This document shows, in pieces, positions 44,011 to 52,338 of a DNA stretch of 64,000 nt (the first letter of the stretch is position 1; each line of letters begins with the position of its first letter). Where the stretch lies: NCBI RefSeq assembly GCF_002005205.3, contig NZ_CP019702.2, positions 124,001-188,000 of the forward strand. The letters run 5' to 3'. The position numbers and the translations under genes are program-made. The notes under the pieces are model-generated. The model was not told the DNA's origin, made no database searches, and worked only from the letters and a program-made list of their open reading frames with translations. This DNA comes from Rhizobium rhizogenes (GTDB lineage Bacteria > Pseudomonadota > Alphaproteobacteria > Rhizobiales > Rhizobiaceae).

Positions 44011-45203
44011 CACGGCGCCTCCACGATGGCTTTGCCGTTTCTGGCGGTAACGCGGCCACCTTTGACGACGAGCGGCCGGGGCGCGATATCGACAACGGCA
44101 TGGGCGAGCGTTTCGCCCGTAAGCAGCGTGAAATCTGCGGCGCAGCCTTGCCGCAGGCCGTAATCACCAAGCCCCATGACATCGGCTCCGCCCTGCGATA
44201 CCACATGCAGCACATGGGCAAGCTCGACATCGGAACGCAGGCCGTTCTTCATGCCGATGATCTTCGCCCGGTCGAGCATGTCCGGCTGACCCCATGGACC
44301 CCAGGTATCGCGAATGCCGTCGCAACCGCCACCGACCCGCACACCCGCTTCCTTCAGCCGCATGATCGACGGCACGTTTGCCGAAGGCGCACCGGTCGTC
44401 AGGATCGCCACGTCGAGCCTTGCAATCTCTTCGATCAGCTTGCCGACCCGCAGGTAATCATTCATTCCAAGTGCAAAGGCATGGCTGATCGCAACCTTGC
44501 CTTCCATGCCATTGGCCCGGATACGCTCGAAGACCAGCTCCATGGTGAAGGCGCCGAGATCGGCAGCCTCATGCAGATGGATGTCGATCGGCACGCCGTG
44601 CTTGACCGCCAGCGCAAAGAGAATATCCAGCTGGCCTTTCGGATCGCGGTCGATGCCGCAAGGATCGATGCCGCCAAGCACTTCGCAGCCCTGTTTCAAG
44701 GCCTCGTCCAGAAGCTCCACGGTGCCGGGCATGACCATGACGCCGGATTGCGGGAAGGCGACGACTTCGATGTCGATGATGCCCTTCAGCTTCTCGCGGG
44801 TCTCCCAGATGCCCTCCACGAGCGACAGGCCATGGGTCGGGTCGATATCCACGTGGCTGCGAATATGGGTGCCGCCGTTTGCCGCAAGGCCGATGGCGTG
44901 GCGCATGGACTGGCGGTGCGGATCGATGCCGATCTGTGTCCGGTTTTCGCGTTCAAAGTCGATCCGCTGGCGCAGGATCGCGGCGCGATTATTGACATGC
45001 CAGGGCATGCCCCATGTCGTCTTGTCGAGATGGGTATGGGCATCGATAAGGCCGGGAACGGCAATCGCACCATTCCCCTCCTCGACCGGCATGCCCGGAT
45101 CGGCCTCGAACTTTCCGAAACCGGCTATCTTTCCCTGCCTGATCAGAATGTCGCAGGTATCGCCCGCCATGGGCCTGATGTTGCGGAGCAGAAGATCGTG
45201 CAT
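44010..45203 (-). CDS. Cytosine deaminase-like metal-dependent amidohydrolase
   Basis: Cytoplasmic zinc/iron hydrolase, 397 residues from ATG 45203, with GAGGTGAG 4 bases upstream (GTG 45212 overlapping the permease stop is an alternative). The metal set is complete: HTH in VPGLIDAHTHLDK, His in RSHVDID, HxH in DIHLHEA, His in ISHAFAL and Asp in GGCDGIRDTW. The GCDGIRDTW and LDK pieces are those of cytosine deaminases and N-isopropylammelide-type hydrolases. It should remove an amino group from, or open, an N-heterocycle. Adjacent to importer genes on both sides. Confidence 0.87.
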   Translation of the reverse strand: MHDLLLRNIRPMAGDTCDILIRQGKIAGFGKFEADPGMPVEEGNGAIAVPGLIDAHTHLDKTTWGMPWHVNNRAAILRQRIDFERENRTQIGIDPHRQSMRHAIGLAANGGTHIRSHVDIDPTHGLSLVEGIWETREKLKGIIDIEVVAFPQSGVMVMPGTVELLDEALKQGCEVLGGIDPCGIDRDPKGQLDILFALAVKHGVPIDIHLHEAADLGAFTMELVFERIRANGMEGKVAISHAFALGMNDYLRVGKLIEEIARLDVAILTTGAPSANVPSIMRLKEAGVRVGGGCDGIRDTWGPWGQPDMLDRAKIIGMKNGLRSDVELAHVLHVVSQGGADVMGLGDYGLRQGCAADFTLLTGETLAHAVVDIAPRPLVVKGGRVTARNGKAIVEAP

Positions 45204-45208
45204 GGAAC

Positions 45209-46156
45209 TCACCTCAGTTTCGGATTGAGCGCATCGCGCAGCCAGTCACCCAGAAGGTTGACGGTGACGACGAGCAGACAGAGCTGGAAAACGGGAAACA
45301 ATACGATCCACCACGAACCCGAGAACAGGAACTGGTTGCCGATGCGGATCAGCGTTCCAAGCGAAGGCTGGCTGGGCGGCATGCCGATACCGAGGAAGGA
45401 CAGCGTCGCTTCGGTGAGGATCGCCATGCCGAAATTGAGCGTGGCGGCAACCATGATCGGTGTGAGCGTATTGGGCAGGATATGGTTGGCCATGATGCGA
45501 CGGGCGGGAACGCCGATGAGTTTGGCCGCCTGCACATAATCCTTGCCGGTTTCGACGATGGCCTGGGCGCGCACGGTGCGCGCATATTGCACCCAGGCGG
45601 AAAGGGCGATGGCGAAAATGAGCACGGCGGATGCCCCCACCTCGCGCAGACTGTCCGGCAACATCTGCCGTACCACCGTCGAGACGAGGATGGCCACCAG
45701 AATTGTCGGGATGGAGAGTGTGATATCGCCGATCCGCATCAGGAGATTATCGGCAAAGCCGCCGAAATAACCCGCGACCAGTCCGGCCGTCATGCCAATG
45801 ACCAGCGACAGCGCCACGGAAGCGACACCGATGACGATCGATATGCGTGTGCCGTAAAGAATGGCGGAGAGCATGTCCCGCCCCTGCGTATCGGTGCCGA
45901 GCAGATAGGGCCATTCGCCGCCCTCCTGCCACACAGGTGGCAACTCGGCCTTCCACATGTCCAGCGAAGCGCCGTCATAGGGATTTTGCGGCGCGATCAG
46001 CGGCGCGAATATGGCAGCGAGGATCAGGATCGAGAGGACCAGCGCACTCATCTTCGCCGATTTGCTGCGGCTGAAAGACCAGTAGAGATCGCTGTCGCGC
46101 ATACGGCTGAAAAGCGACCGGCGGGCGGGTTTTGCCATGTGTGGAAGGTCTGTCAT
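45209..46156 (-). CDS. Oligopeptide-type ABC permease (DppC/OppC-like)
   Basis: Inner-membrane subunit, 315 residues, about six helices. It has FSRSKSAKMSALVLSILIL at helix 1, LLGTDTQGRDMLSAILYGTR and the docking loop YVQAAKLIGVPARRIMANHILPNTLTPI. Its stop is 5 bases upstream of the chosen cytosine deaminase-like start. Confidence 0.9.
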   Translation of the reverse strand: MTDLPHMAKPARRSLFSRMRDSDLYWSFSRSKSAKMSALVLSILILAAIFAPLIAPQNPYDGASLDMWKAELPPVWQEGGEWPYLLGTDTQGRDMLSAILYGTRISIVIGVASVALSLVIGMTAGLVAGYFGGFADNLLMRIGDITLSIPTILVAILVSTVVRQMLPDSLREVGASAVLIFAIALSAWVQYARTVRAQAIVETGKDYVQAAKLIGVPARRIMANHILPNTLTPIMVAATLNFGMAILTEATLSFLGIGMPPSQPSLGTLIRIGNQFLFSGSWWIVLFPVFQLCLLVVTVNLLGDWLRDALNPKLR

Positions 46157-46174
46157 GAAACCGGCTCCCTTCGG

Positions 46175-47143
46175 TTAACGCGCGGTGCGCAGACGCGGAT
46201 CGATCACCGCATAGGCAATGTCGACGAACGTGTTGAGAACAACGAAGATGAAGGAAATGATGCAGAGATAGGCCGCCATGACAGGGATATCGAGAAACGT
46301 CACCGCCTGTATGAACAGCATGCCCATGCCCGGCCACTGGAACACCGTTTCCGTAATCAGTGCGAAGGCAATGAGCGAGCCGACATTCATCGTCGTCAGC
46401 GTCACGACAGGCATGAGACAGTTGCGAAGTGCATGCCGGAAATAGATGCGCCAGCGGGGAATGCCACGGGCCCGCGCAAACTTCACGAAATCGGAGCGCA
46501 GCACTTCCAGCATCTCGGCGCGGACCAGACGCATGACAAGCGTGATCTGATAAAGCGAAAGCGCAATGGCCGGCAAAATGATGGCCGCACGCCCGGAGGA
46601 CGTCAGCAACCCGGTGGACCACCAGCCGATCTGCACCACATCTCCGCGACCGAAGGCCGGCGCCCAGCCGAGAGACACCGAAAAGACGAGAATGAGCAGA
46701 ATGCCGACAACGAAACTCGGCAGGGAGACGCCGACGATCGACAGGAACTGCAGGCCCTCCGTATACCACCTGCCACGCCTGATCGCCGTCAGCACCCCAA
46801 GCGGCAGACCGACGACCAGCGACAGGACGGTAGCGACAAGAACAAGCTCCAGCGTTGCCGGAAACCTCTCCGCTATCAGCGGCAGCACCTGCTGGCCGTT
46901 GCGATAGGAAACGCCGAAATTGCCCTCTGCCGCATCTTTCACAAACCGAAAATATTGCGTCGGCAGGCTGTCATTGAGGCCGAGGCGCTCACGCAGGGCC
47001 GCCCGATCCTCCTGCGAGGTCTGTTCGCCGACCATCAGCTCAACGGGATCACCCGCGAGCCGGAAAATCAGAAATGCGATAAGCGCGACGGAAAGCATGA
47101 CGAGCACGGCATTTCCCAAACGCTTGATGATGAAAACCAGCAT
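46175..47143 (-). CDS. Oligopeptide-type ABC permease (DppB/OppB-like)
   Basis: Inner-membrane subunit, 322 residues from ATG 47143 (MLVFIIKRLGNAV), with GAGAGGTAA as ribosome site; the ORF extension to 47227 is not needed. OppB features: RLAGDPVELMVGEQTS, GLNDSLPTQYFRFVKDAAEGNFG, GVSLPSFVVGILL and the docking loop FVKFARARGIPRWRIYFRHALRNCLMPV. A perfect operator-like palindrome lies 119 bases upstream of the start. Confidence 0.9.
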   Translation of the reverse strand: MLVFIIKRLGNAVLVMLSVALIAFLIFRLAGDPVELMVGEQTSQEDRAALRERLGLNDSLPTQYFRFVKDAAEGNFGVSYRNGQQVLPLIAERFPATLELVLVATVLSLVVGLPLGVLTAIRRGRWYTEGLQFLSIVGVSLPSFVVGILLILVFSVSLGWAPAFGRGDVVQIGWWSTGLLTSSGRAAIILPAIALSLYQITLVMRLVRAEMLEVLRSDFVKFARARGIPRWRIYFRHALRNCLMPVVTLTTMNVGSLIAFALITETVFQWPGMGMLFIQAVTFLDIPVMAAYLCIISFIFVVLNTFVDIAYAVIDPRLRTAR

Positions 47144-47261
47144 GGTTACCTCTCGGATGCGAACCCGCGCCACAAGGCGTGCCAGGTTCGACCATTCTCT
47201 TCCAGAGACAGGGTAGAGCTTTCGCAACGATGCGACGATGCCGCGCGCCCGAACCCGTCAC

Positions 47262-47273
47262 ATTGTCGACAAT
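47262..47273. promoter_or_regulatory. Perfect operator-like palindrome ATTGTCGACAAT upstream of permease genes
   Basis: A 12-base perfect palindrome in the 261-base gap between the binding-protein stop and the permease start. It matches ATTGTTGACAAT near 39758 and 49059 in all but the central base. It suggests a second, internal regulated promoter for the permease-hydrolase-ATPase genes. The rest of the gap holds one stem-loop (47358-47395) and nothing else recognised. Confidence 0.6.
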
Positions 47274-47357
47274 TGCACCGGCGAAGGATCGCGTTTCGGC
47301 CGTCCCTTTCCGTGAGCATCACGGTTTCAACGGCTGAGGCGGACTGCGCCGGAAAGG

Positions 47358-47395
47358 CTGGAAAGGCGTTCGGCGACAGGCCGACGCCCTTCCAG
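47358..47395 (-). other. Stem-loop after the oligopeptide-type binding-protein gene
   Basis: CTGGAAAGGCGT (47358-47369) pairs with ACGCCCTTCCAG (47384-47395) with one mismatch, and an inner TCGG/CCGA lengthens the stem. It ends 10 bases before the receptor stop codon end on the minus strand, i.e. directly 3' of the gene. No U tract. Confidence 0.55.
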
Positions 47396-47404
47396 CGTCC
47401 TGCA

Positions 47405-48970
47405 TTACTTGTCGAGCTGTGTCAGCCAGTGACGCGGCTTGTTATCGGCACGGAAATCAACGCTCTTGACCTTTCCGAGCATGGCCCATGCGATGGGCTG
47501 CTGATGCAGCGGAACAAGCATGGTCTCATCCTTGGCGATTTTTAATGCGGCTTCTTCAAGCGCCAGACGTTTGGTGTTGTCCTGCTCCTGCGCCGCCTGA
47601 TCGACCAGCTTGTCGATCTCGGGGTTCGACCAGCCGCCATAATTGGAGACGCCCATCGCACCCTTGCGGGTCGACAGGATCTGCGACAGGAACGAGAAGG
47701 CATCGAGCGTCGGCTCGTTCGCCCAGCTGAGGTTGAAGACATCGGCCTTGCCGCCATTGCGCTTGGGCGACTGCACGGAGCGCGGGGCGATGTCGATCGT
47801 CGGCTGGAAACCGCCGCGCTTCAGCATGTTGGCAACGCCGGAGCAGATATCTTCCTCATTGATGCTTTCATCATTCATGCAGGTATAGGTGAAAGCGAGG
47901 TTCTTCATGCCCGCATCGGCAAGCAGCTTCTGTGCTTTTGCCGGATCGGCAGGCTCATAGGTATCGAGCGACTTGGCATAACCGGCGATTTCAGGCGCGA
48001 TGAGCGAGCCTGAAGGTCTTGCAAGGCCGCGCATGACCTTTTTGTTGATGAGATCGCGATCAAGCGACGCCTCGAATGCCTGACGCACACGCAGATCATT
48101 AAACGGGTTGGGCTTGCCGTCTTCCAGCTTTTCACGGCGATTGAAACCGATGAACAGCGTGCGCAGTTCGGTGCGCTTCTTCACCGTGATATTGGGCGAG
48201 GATTCAAGCCGCGGCAGATCCTGGATCGGCGCGGAATCGATCAGATCGATTTCGCCGGAGAGCAGCGCTGCAACACGTGTCGCGGCAGAGGCGATCGGCA
48301 CGAATTCAATACGGTCGAGATTATGCTTTTTCTGATCCCACCAGCCGTCATTGGCAACAAGAACCGTCTTGCTATCGGGCACGCGGCTTTCGAGCTTGAA
48401 CGGCCCGGTGCCATTGGTGTGCATCGTCGTATAACCGTCGACCTTGGAGGCGAAGTCGGTCGGCTTCTCGCTATTGTTATCTTTCAACCACTTGGCGTTG
48501 AAAATGAAGATATTGGTGATGTCGTTCAGGAAAAGCGAGGTCGGTGCGGTGACGTCGAGATCAACAGTGTAATCATCGACCTTCTTCACACCGGCAAAGA
48601 CCGGAATATTGCCGCGCAATGGCGAGGTGGCATCTGAAGCGCGCGTGAAGGAAGCGACCACATCATCTGCGGTGAAATCCGAGCCGTCATGGAACTTCAC
48701 ACCCTTGCGCAAGGTGAAGCGCCAGGTCTTTCCATCAACGAGTTTCCACTCCGTCGCCAGTGCCGGCTCGATCTTGAAGTCCGGCCCGTAACGGACAAGC
48801 CCTTCATAGATGTGGTTGAGGAAAGCAAGGTTGGAGGTGGAAGGCACCGAATACGGATCGAGCGAATAAAGATCGGCGCGGCTACCCCAGCGCAGGGTCT
48901 CTGCGCTTGCGGGAGCGGCAATGGCGGCGGCGGCCATGGCGGCCAGGACAAAACTTCTAATTCGGGACAT
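47405..48970 (-). CDS. Oligopeptide-type ABC substrate-binding protein (SBP_bac_5)
   Basis: Periplasmic receptor, 521 residues from ATG 48970, signal peptide MSRIRSFVLAAMAAAAIAAPASA. Family-5 features: ETLRWGSRADLYSLDPYS, LATEWKLVDGKTWRFTLRKGVKFHDGSDFTADD, LVANDGWWDQKKHNLDRIEFV and VRQAFEASLDRDLINKKV. A GGGGGG run precedes the ATG by 6 bases. Its promoter shares the tandem operators at 49047-49070 with the amidohydrolase at 49130. The ligand is unknown; the hydrolases around it suggest a cyclic amide or amine. Confidence 0.9.
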   Translation of the reverse strand: MSRIRSFVLAAMAAAAIAAPASAETLRWGSRADLYSLDPYSVPSTSNLAFLNHIYEGLVRYGPDFKIEPALATEWKLVDGKTWRFTLRKGVKFHDGSDFTADDVVASFTRASDATSPLRGNIPVFAGVKKVDDYTVDLDVTAPTSLFLNDITNIFIFNAKWLKDNNSEKPTDFASKVDGYTTMHTNGTGPFKLESRVPDSKTVLVANDGWWDQKKHNLDRIEFVPIASAATRVAALLSGEIDLIDSAPIQDLPRLESSPNITVKKRTELRTLFIGFNRREKLEDGKPNPFNDLRVRQAFEASLDRDLINKKVMRGLARPSGSLIAPEIAGYAKSLDTYEPADPAKAQKLLADAGMKNLAFTYTCMNDESINEEDICSGVANMLKRGGFQPTIDIAPRSVQSPKRNGGKADVFNLSWANEPTLDAFSFLSQILSTRKGAMGVSNYGGWSNPEIDKLVDQAAQEQDNTKRLALEEAALKIAKDETMLVPLHQQPIAWAMLGKVKSVDFRADNKPRHWLTQLDK

Positions 48971-49046
48971 TTGATCCCCCCTTTTTATAGGTCGTTGGAA
49001 AGCCGGCTGGCGGCTGAGCAAGCGGAGTATTGTTTTGCTGCGGCTT

Positions 49047-49070
49047 ATTGTCAATAATATTGTTGACAAT
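49047..49070. promoter_or_regulatory. Two abutting operator-like palindromes between SBP and amidohydrolase
   Basis: ATTGTCAATAAT (49047-49058) and ATTGTTGACAAT (49059-49070) stand end to end, and together also form an 8-bp inverted repeat ATTGTCAA/TTGACAAT. The second copy is identical to the one at 39758-39769. The site is in the divergent promoter of the receptor (start 48970) and amidohydrolase (start 49130). Confidence 0.7.
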
Positions 49071-49129
49071 TATCGTATTCAAAATTTGGAAATTCTGGAT
49101 ACCGACTGCAAACATATGGGAGAAGGCGA

Positions 49130-50644
49130 ATGGGAAATTATCTGCTGCTGCATGGCACGATCGTCACCGTGGATCGGGAAAGACGGATTATCGAGGATGG
49201 CGGCCTTGCCATTCAGGATGATCGTATCGTTGACATCGGCACGGCCGGGGAACTCGCCGCACGGCACCCCAACAAGCAGATCATCGACTGCCGGGGCAAA
49301 CTCATCATTCCCGGCCTGATCGATGCGCATGGCCATGCCGGGCATGCGCTTATCCGCAGCATTGCCGCCGATACCAATGCCATGTGGATGAAGGTGGTGA
49401 CGCCGACCTATTATCATTATGTCACCCGCGATTACTGGTACGCCGACGGCCTGGTCTCCGGCATCGAGCGGTTACGCGCCGGCGTGACGACCGGCGCCAG
49501 CATCATCACCTCGATGCCGCGCGCCGACGATCCCGTCTTCGCCATCAACCATGCCCGCGCCTATGAGGAGATCGGCCTTCGCGAAATCATCTGTGTCGGC
49601 CCATCCGGCCTGCCATGGCCGCATCCGGTCACCCGTTGGGAGAGCGGTTCGCCGGAGCGCCGCCATATCAGCTTCGAAGAGATGATCGAAGGCAGCGAGG
49701 CAACCATCGATGCCCTGCACGGCACGGCGGATGGCCGCATCAGCGTCTTCCTCACACCTTTCACCATCGTTCCGTCAGTGGAACCCTCCAATGCTTCGAC
49801 GCCAGATCAGGCGGTGAAATTGACGGAAAATGACCGGATGCAGGCGCGCCGGATCCGCGAAACGGCACGAAAAACCGGCGTCAGGCTGCATTCGGACGCC
49901 TTTGCCGGACAGATCCGCATGGCGTATCAGGACAAGGAAAATGCGCTGCTTGGCCCTGATATCCATCTCCAGCATTGCTGGGGCATCTCGCATGACGAGA
50001 TCGACATTCTGGCCGAAACCGGAACCCGCGTTACCCACGCACCGCCCGGCCGGGCAACGCCAATCATGGAAATGATGTCGAAAGGCATTCGCGTTGCCAT
50101 CACCACCGACGGCGCGGCCCCCAGCCGGCATTTCGACATGTTGCAGACGGCGCGTCTGGCGCAATTCACCCAGCACCTGCTGCACAACCATGATCGTTAC
50201 CTGCTGCCGCCCGGCAAGATATTCGAAATGATCACCATCGACGCCGCCCATGCCATCGGCATGGAGGACGAGATCGGCTCGCTGGAAGTCGGCAAAAAGG
50301 CCGACGTCGTCATCATCGACATGCGCAAACCGCATCTGATGCCGATGTGGATGCCGGTGCACCGGCTGGTGCATCAGGTGCTGGGCAGCGATGTCGATAC
50401 CGTCTTCGTGGACGGTAAAATGCTGATGGAAAACGGCCGGGTTCTGACGACGGATGTCGATGCGGCCATCTCCTTCGGGCAGGAAGAAGCACTGGCCCTC
50501 GCCGCCCGCGCCGGTCTTGAAGCGCATATGCACGACCCGGGTTGGGGCCAACTGTTGCGGACCTTCGAAGAACCTGTCCACCCTCCCCGGCCACCGGAGC
50601 CGGCGGCTCACCGGCAACAAGGCCGCATCGGCCACGACGAATAA
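49130..50644 (+). CDS. Amidohydrolase of the ATZ/TRZ/SsnA-like group
   Basis: Metal-dependent hydrolase, 504 residues. GGAGAAGG precedes ATG 49130. The metal set is complete: HxH in PGLIDAHGHAGHAL, His in VRLHSDAFAGQIRMA, His pair in LQHCWGISHDEI and Asp in ITTDGAAPSRHFD. The N-terminal composite beta domain (MGNYLLLHGTIVTVDRERR) and the C-terminal KADVVIID stretch are typical. It may deaminate or dechlorinate an aminated N-heterocycle; the true substrate is not evident. Divergent from the receptor gene and sharing its operators. A C-terminal tail of about 40 residues rich in Pro and Arg follows the domain. Confidence 0.86.
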   Translation: MGNYLLLHGTIVTVDRERRIIEDGGLAIQDDRIVDIGTAGELAARHPNKQIIDCRGKLIIPGLIDAHGHAGHALIRSIAADTNAMWMKVVTPTYYHYVTRDYWYADGLVSGIERLRAGVTTGASIITSMPRADDPVFAINHARAYEEIGLREIICVGPSGLPWPHPVTRWESGSPERRHISFEEMIEGSEATIDALHGTADGRISVFLTPFTIVPSVEPSNASTPDQAVKLTENDRMQARRIRETARKTGVRLHSDAFAGQIRMAYQDKENALLGPDIHLQHCWGISHDEIDILAETGTRVTHAPPGRATPIMEMMSKGIRVAITTDGAAPSRHFDMLQTARLAQFTQHLLHNHDRYLLPPGKIFEMITIDAAHAIGMEDEIGSLEVGKKADVVIIDMRKPHLMPMWMPVHRLVHQVLGSDVDTVFVDGKMLMENGRVLTTDVDAAISFGQEEALALAARAGLEAHMHDPGWGQLLRTFEEPVHPPRPPEPAAHRQQGRIGHDE

Positions 50645-50700
50645 TAAAGAGCCAGCATCCTTCCGATAGCGCAAGTGGAAGTGCCGGAAACCTTTCGCAG

Positions 50701-50736
50701 AAACAAAAACTCCCCGGCCTGGAGGGGTCCGGGGAG
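50701..50736 (-). terminator. Rho-independent terminator of the porin gene
   Basis: On the minus strand the stem CTCCCCGG ... CCGGGGAG (50729-50736 with 50710-50717) is followed by TTTTTGTTT (50709-50701). It is 105 bases past the porin stop. Confidence 0.8.
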
Positions 50737-50840
50737 CGAAACTGGCATTCATTGCCAGAACTTTGACTGGAGCTAGTAACTCACCCGTTCGGAAACGGGG
50801 TGGATCTGAGTTGTCTAACCCGGTTTATGCTTTTTGGTTA

Positions 50841-51908
50841 TTAGAACGCGCGCTGCAGGCGAACGAAACCGGTCCAGCTGTCGCCGCCGCCATTTACACC
50901 CTCGGTGCCGTCTACGTCCTGATAGGTAACCGAAACGAGCGTGGAGAGACCGGAGGTGATCTTGTAGCCAGCAGCTACGCCAGCGCGCCATGCATTGCGA
51001 TCGCCAACGAAGTCGTTGTTAGCGCCAAGGTCGATCTTGCCGAAGTACTGGAAGCCGGGGGTGATGGTCAGCTTGTCAGTTGCCTTGATGGAGTATTCGG
51101 CAGCAACCGTCCACTCGGACTCTTCGTAGTAGTAGTTGGCGCCGGAAGCCCAGGCACCGGAGATACCGAGCGTGCCCGGACCGAGGTCAGCCGTGACGAT
51201 TGCACGGATTGCACCGTTTTCCTGGTTCGTGTCGTAACCGCCGAGCAGGTTGGCCTTAACGCCACCGAAGTTGGCGCCGATGATAGCGCTTACGCCAATA
51301 TCATTCGTCAGGGGCTTGAACGAAGAAGACGCCTTGCGAACGCCGAGTTCGGACGTGCCCTTACGGTCGCCTTCCAGTTCCTCAACGGCAGCGCCAACAT
51401 AGAAGGAGCCGGCGTCGTAGGTGTAACGGATGGCGTTCAGACGGGTGCGGTTGGAGCTGAGCTGGTCATATTCGCCAGAGAGACCGTCATCCCACCAGTT
51501 GTAGTAATAACCGACCTTCAGGCCGCTCAGTTCGATGAAAGCCTGGTCGAGAATGGCACCCTTGCTGGTGTCGTTGTCGGCTTCGGCACGCAGACCGATG
51601 TAGCCGCGCAGAGCGCCGAGCTCGGTGTCGGTGCGGGTGTCGATGTTGAACTGACCGCGCGTGAACGAATCCCAGTCAGACGAACCGGACTTGTTGCGGC
51701 CGAAGTCGGTCTGGAAACGAACGTAACCGTCGAACTTCAGGCAGGTTTCGGTGCCGGGGATGTAGAAGAAACCCTTGCCGAAAGCGTCGCAGACGCGAAC
51801 ATATTCCATGGGCTCGGGCTCGGCAGCGACGATGGCGTCAGCGGCCTGTGCGCCGGATACTGCTGCGAGAGCCGCAGCGGAGCCGATCAGAAGGCTCTTG
51901 ATGTTCAT
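50841..51908 (-). CDS. Rhizobiales outer-membrane porin (Porin_2 type)
   Basis: Beta-barrel general porin, 355 residues. Signal peptide MNIKSLLIGSAAALAAVSGAQA; the mature start carries the family's conserved EPMEYVRVCDAFGKGFFYIPGTETCLK, with two cysteines that can form a disulfide. Barrel strands of alternating hydrophobic residues follow (GYVRFQTDFG, GYIGLRAEAD, KVGYYYNWWDDGL). The last residue is Phe (VRLQRAF), as needed by the BAM machinery. Codon use here is noticeably biased (many AAC, GAC, TTC, GTC), which suggests high expression. Monocistronic: an AT-rich leader upstream, a strong terminator downstream. Confidence 0.93.
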   Translation of the reverse strand: MNIKSLLIGSAAALAAVSGAQAADAIVAAEPEPMEYVRVCDAFGKGFFYIPGTETCLKFDGYVRFQTDFGRNKSGSSDWDSFTRGQFNIDTRTDTELGALRGYIGLRAEADNDTSKGAILDQAFIELSGLKVGYYYNWWDDGLSGEYDQLSSNRTRLNAIRYTYDAGSFYVGAAVEELEGDRKGTSELGVRKASSSFKPLTNDIGVSAIIGANFGGVKANLLGGYDTNQENGAIRAIVTADLGPGTLGISGAWASGANYYYEESEWTVAAEYSIKATDKLTITPGFQYFGKIDLGANNDFVGDRNAWRAGVAAGYKITSGLSTLVSVTYQDVDGTEGVNGGGDSWTGFVRLQRAF

Positions 51909-52315
51909 TTGTAATCTCCAGTCAAAAATTTTTCAACGAATGCGCAAATTTGAGGGCTGGTCTTTCCCTGCCGCCCGCTTCCCTGCGCTGATTCAGCAAA
52001 TGACAGAAAGCGCCGCGGACTCGCAATCCAAATCGGCAAATTGCAAATACAATAAAAGTACACAATTGGATTAAGTAGTAATATTGCAACAAATCAATAG
52101 TTTAAAATATAATAATTTCGTTATTTATTTTCAATAAACGGAATTTATTACTCAATTAAAATAATCGACAATGCGAATTTTATTTATTACGAAAGAATAT
52201 TATTGCCATAGAAAACGGCGCGCACGCCGCGCCAGCACCCGGAACGATCAGGAAACAGGTCGGGATTGTTGGGAAAGTCCGGCCAGGAATATTTCCGAAG
52301 GCGGATAAGCCTCCG
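51909..52315. promoter_or_regulatory. AT-rich intergenic region upstream of the porin gene
   Basis: Gene-free stretch of about 400 bases. The section 52040-52205 is strikingly AT-rich against the surrounding high-GC sequence and has no long ORF. It lies in the upstream region of the porin gene and downstream of the GGDEF/EAL terminator, so it likely carries the porin promoter and regulator or nucleoid-protein binding sites. No specific operator was recognised. Confidence 0.5.
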
Positions 52316-52338
52316 GAAAAAGACCCGCCAAAGCGGGC
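52316..52338 (-). terminator. Terminator of the GGDEF/EAL gene
   Basis: On the minus strand CCCGC-TTTG-GCGGG (52325-52337) is followed by TCTTTTT. It begins immediately after the stop codon of the upstream gene. Confidence 0.75.

Noticed and set aside
45482..47545. A long plus-strand open frame of 687 codons opposite two permease genes
   Set aside because: It is rich in His, Arg, Gln and Asp without domain motifs and lies antisense to clear DppB/DppC genes; high-GC third positions on the minus strand keep the opposite frame open.
50763..51914. A plus-strand open frame opposite the porin
   Set aside because: The minus strand has signal peptide, barrel pattern and C-terminal Phe of a porin; the plus frame is a codon-bias shadow.
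52040..52205. AT-rich stretch considered as phage or insertion sequence remnant
   Set aside because: No ORF, terminal repeats or target duplication seen; promoter role is simpler.
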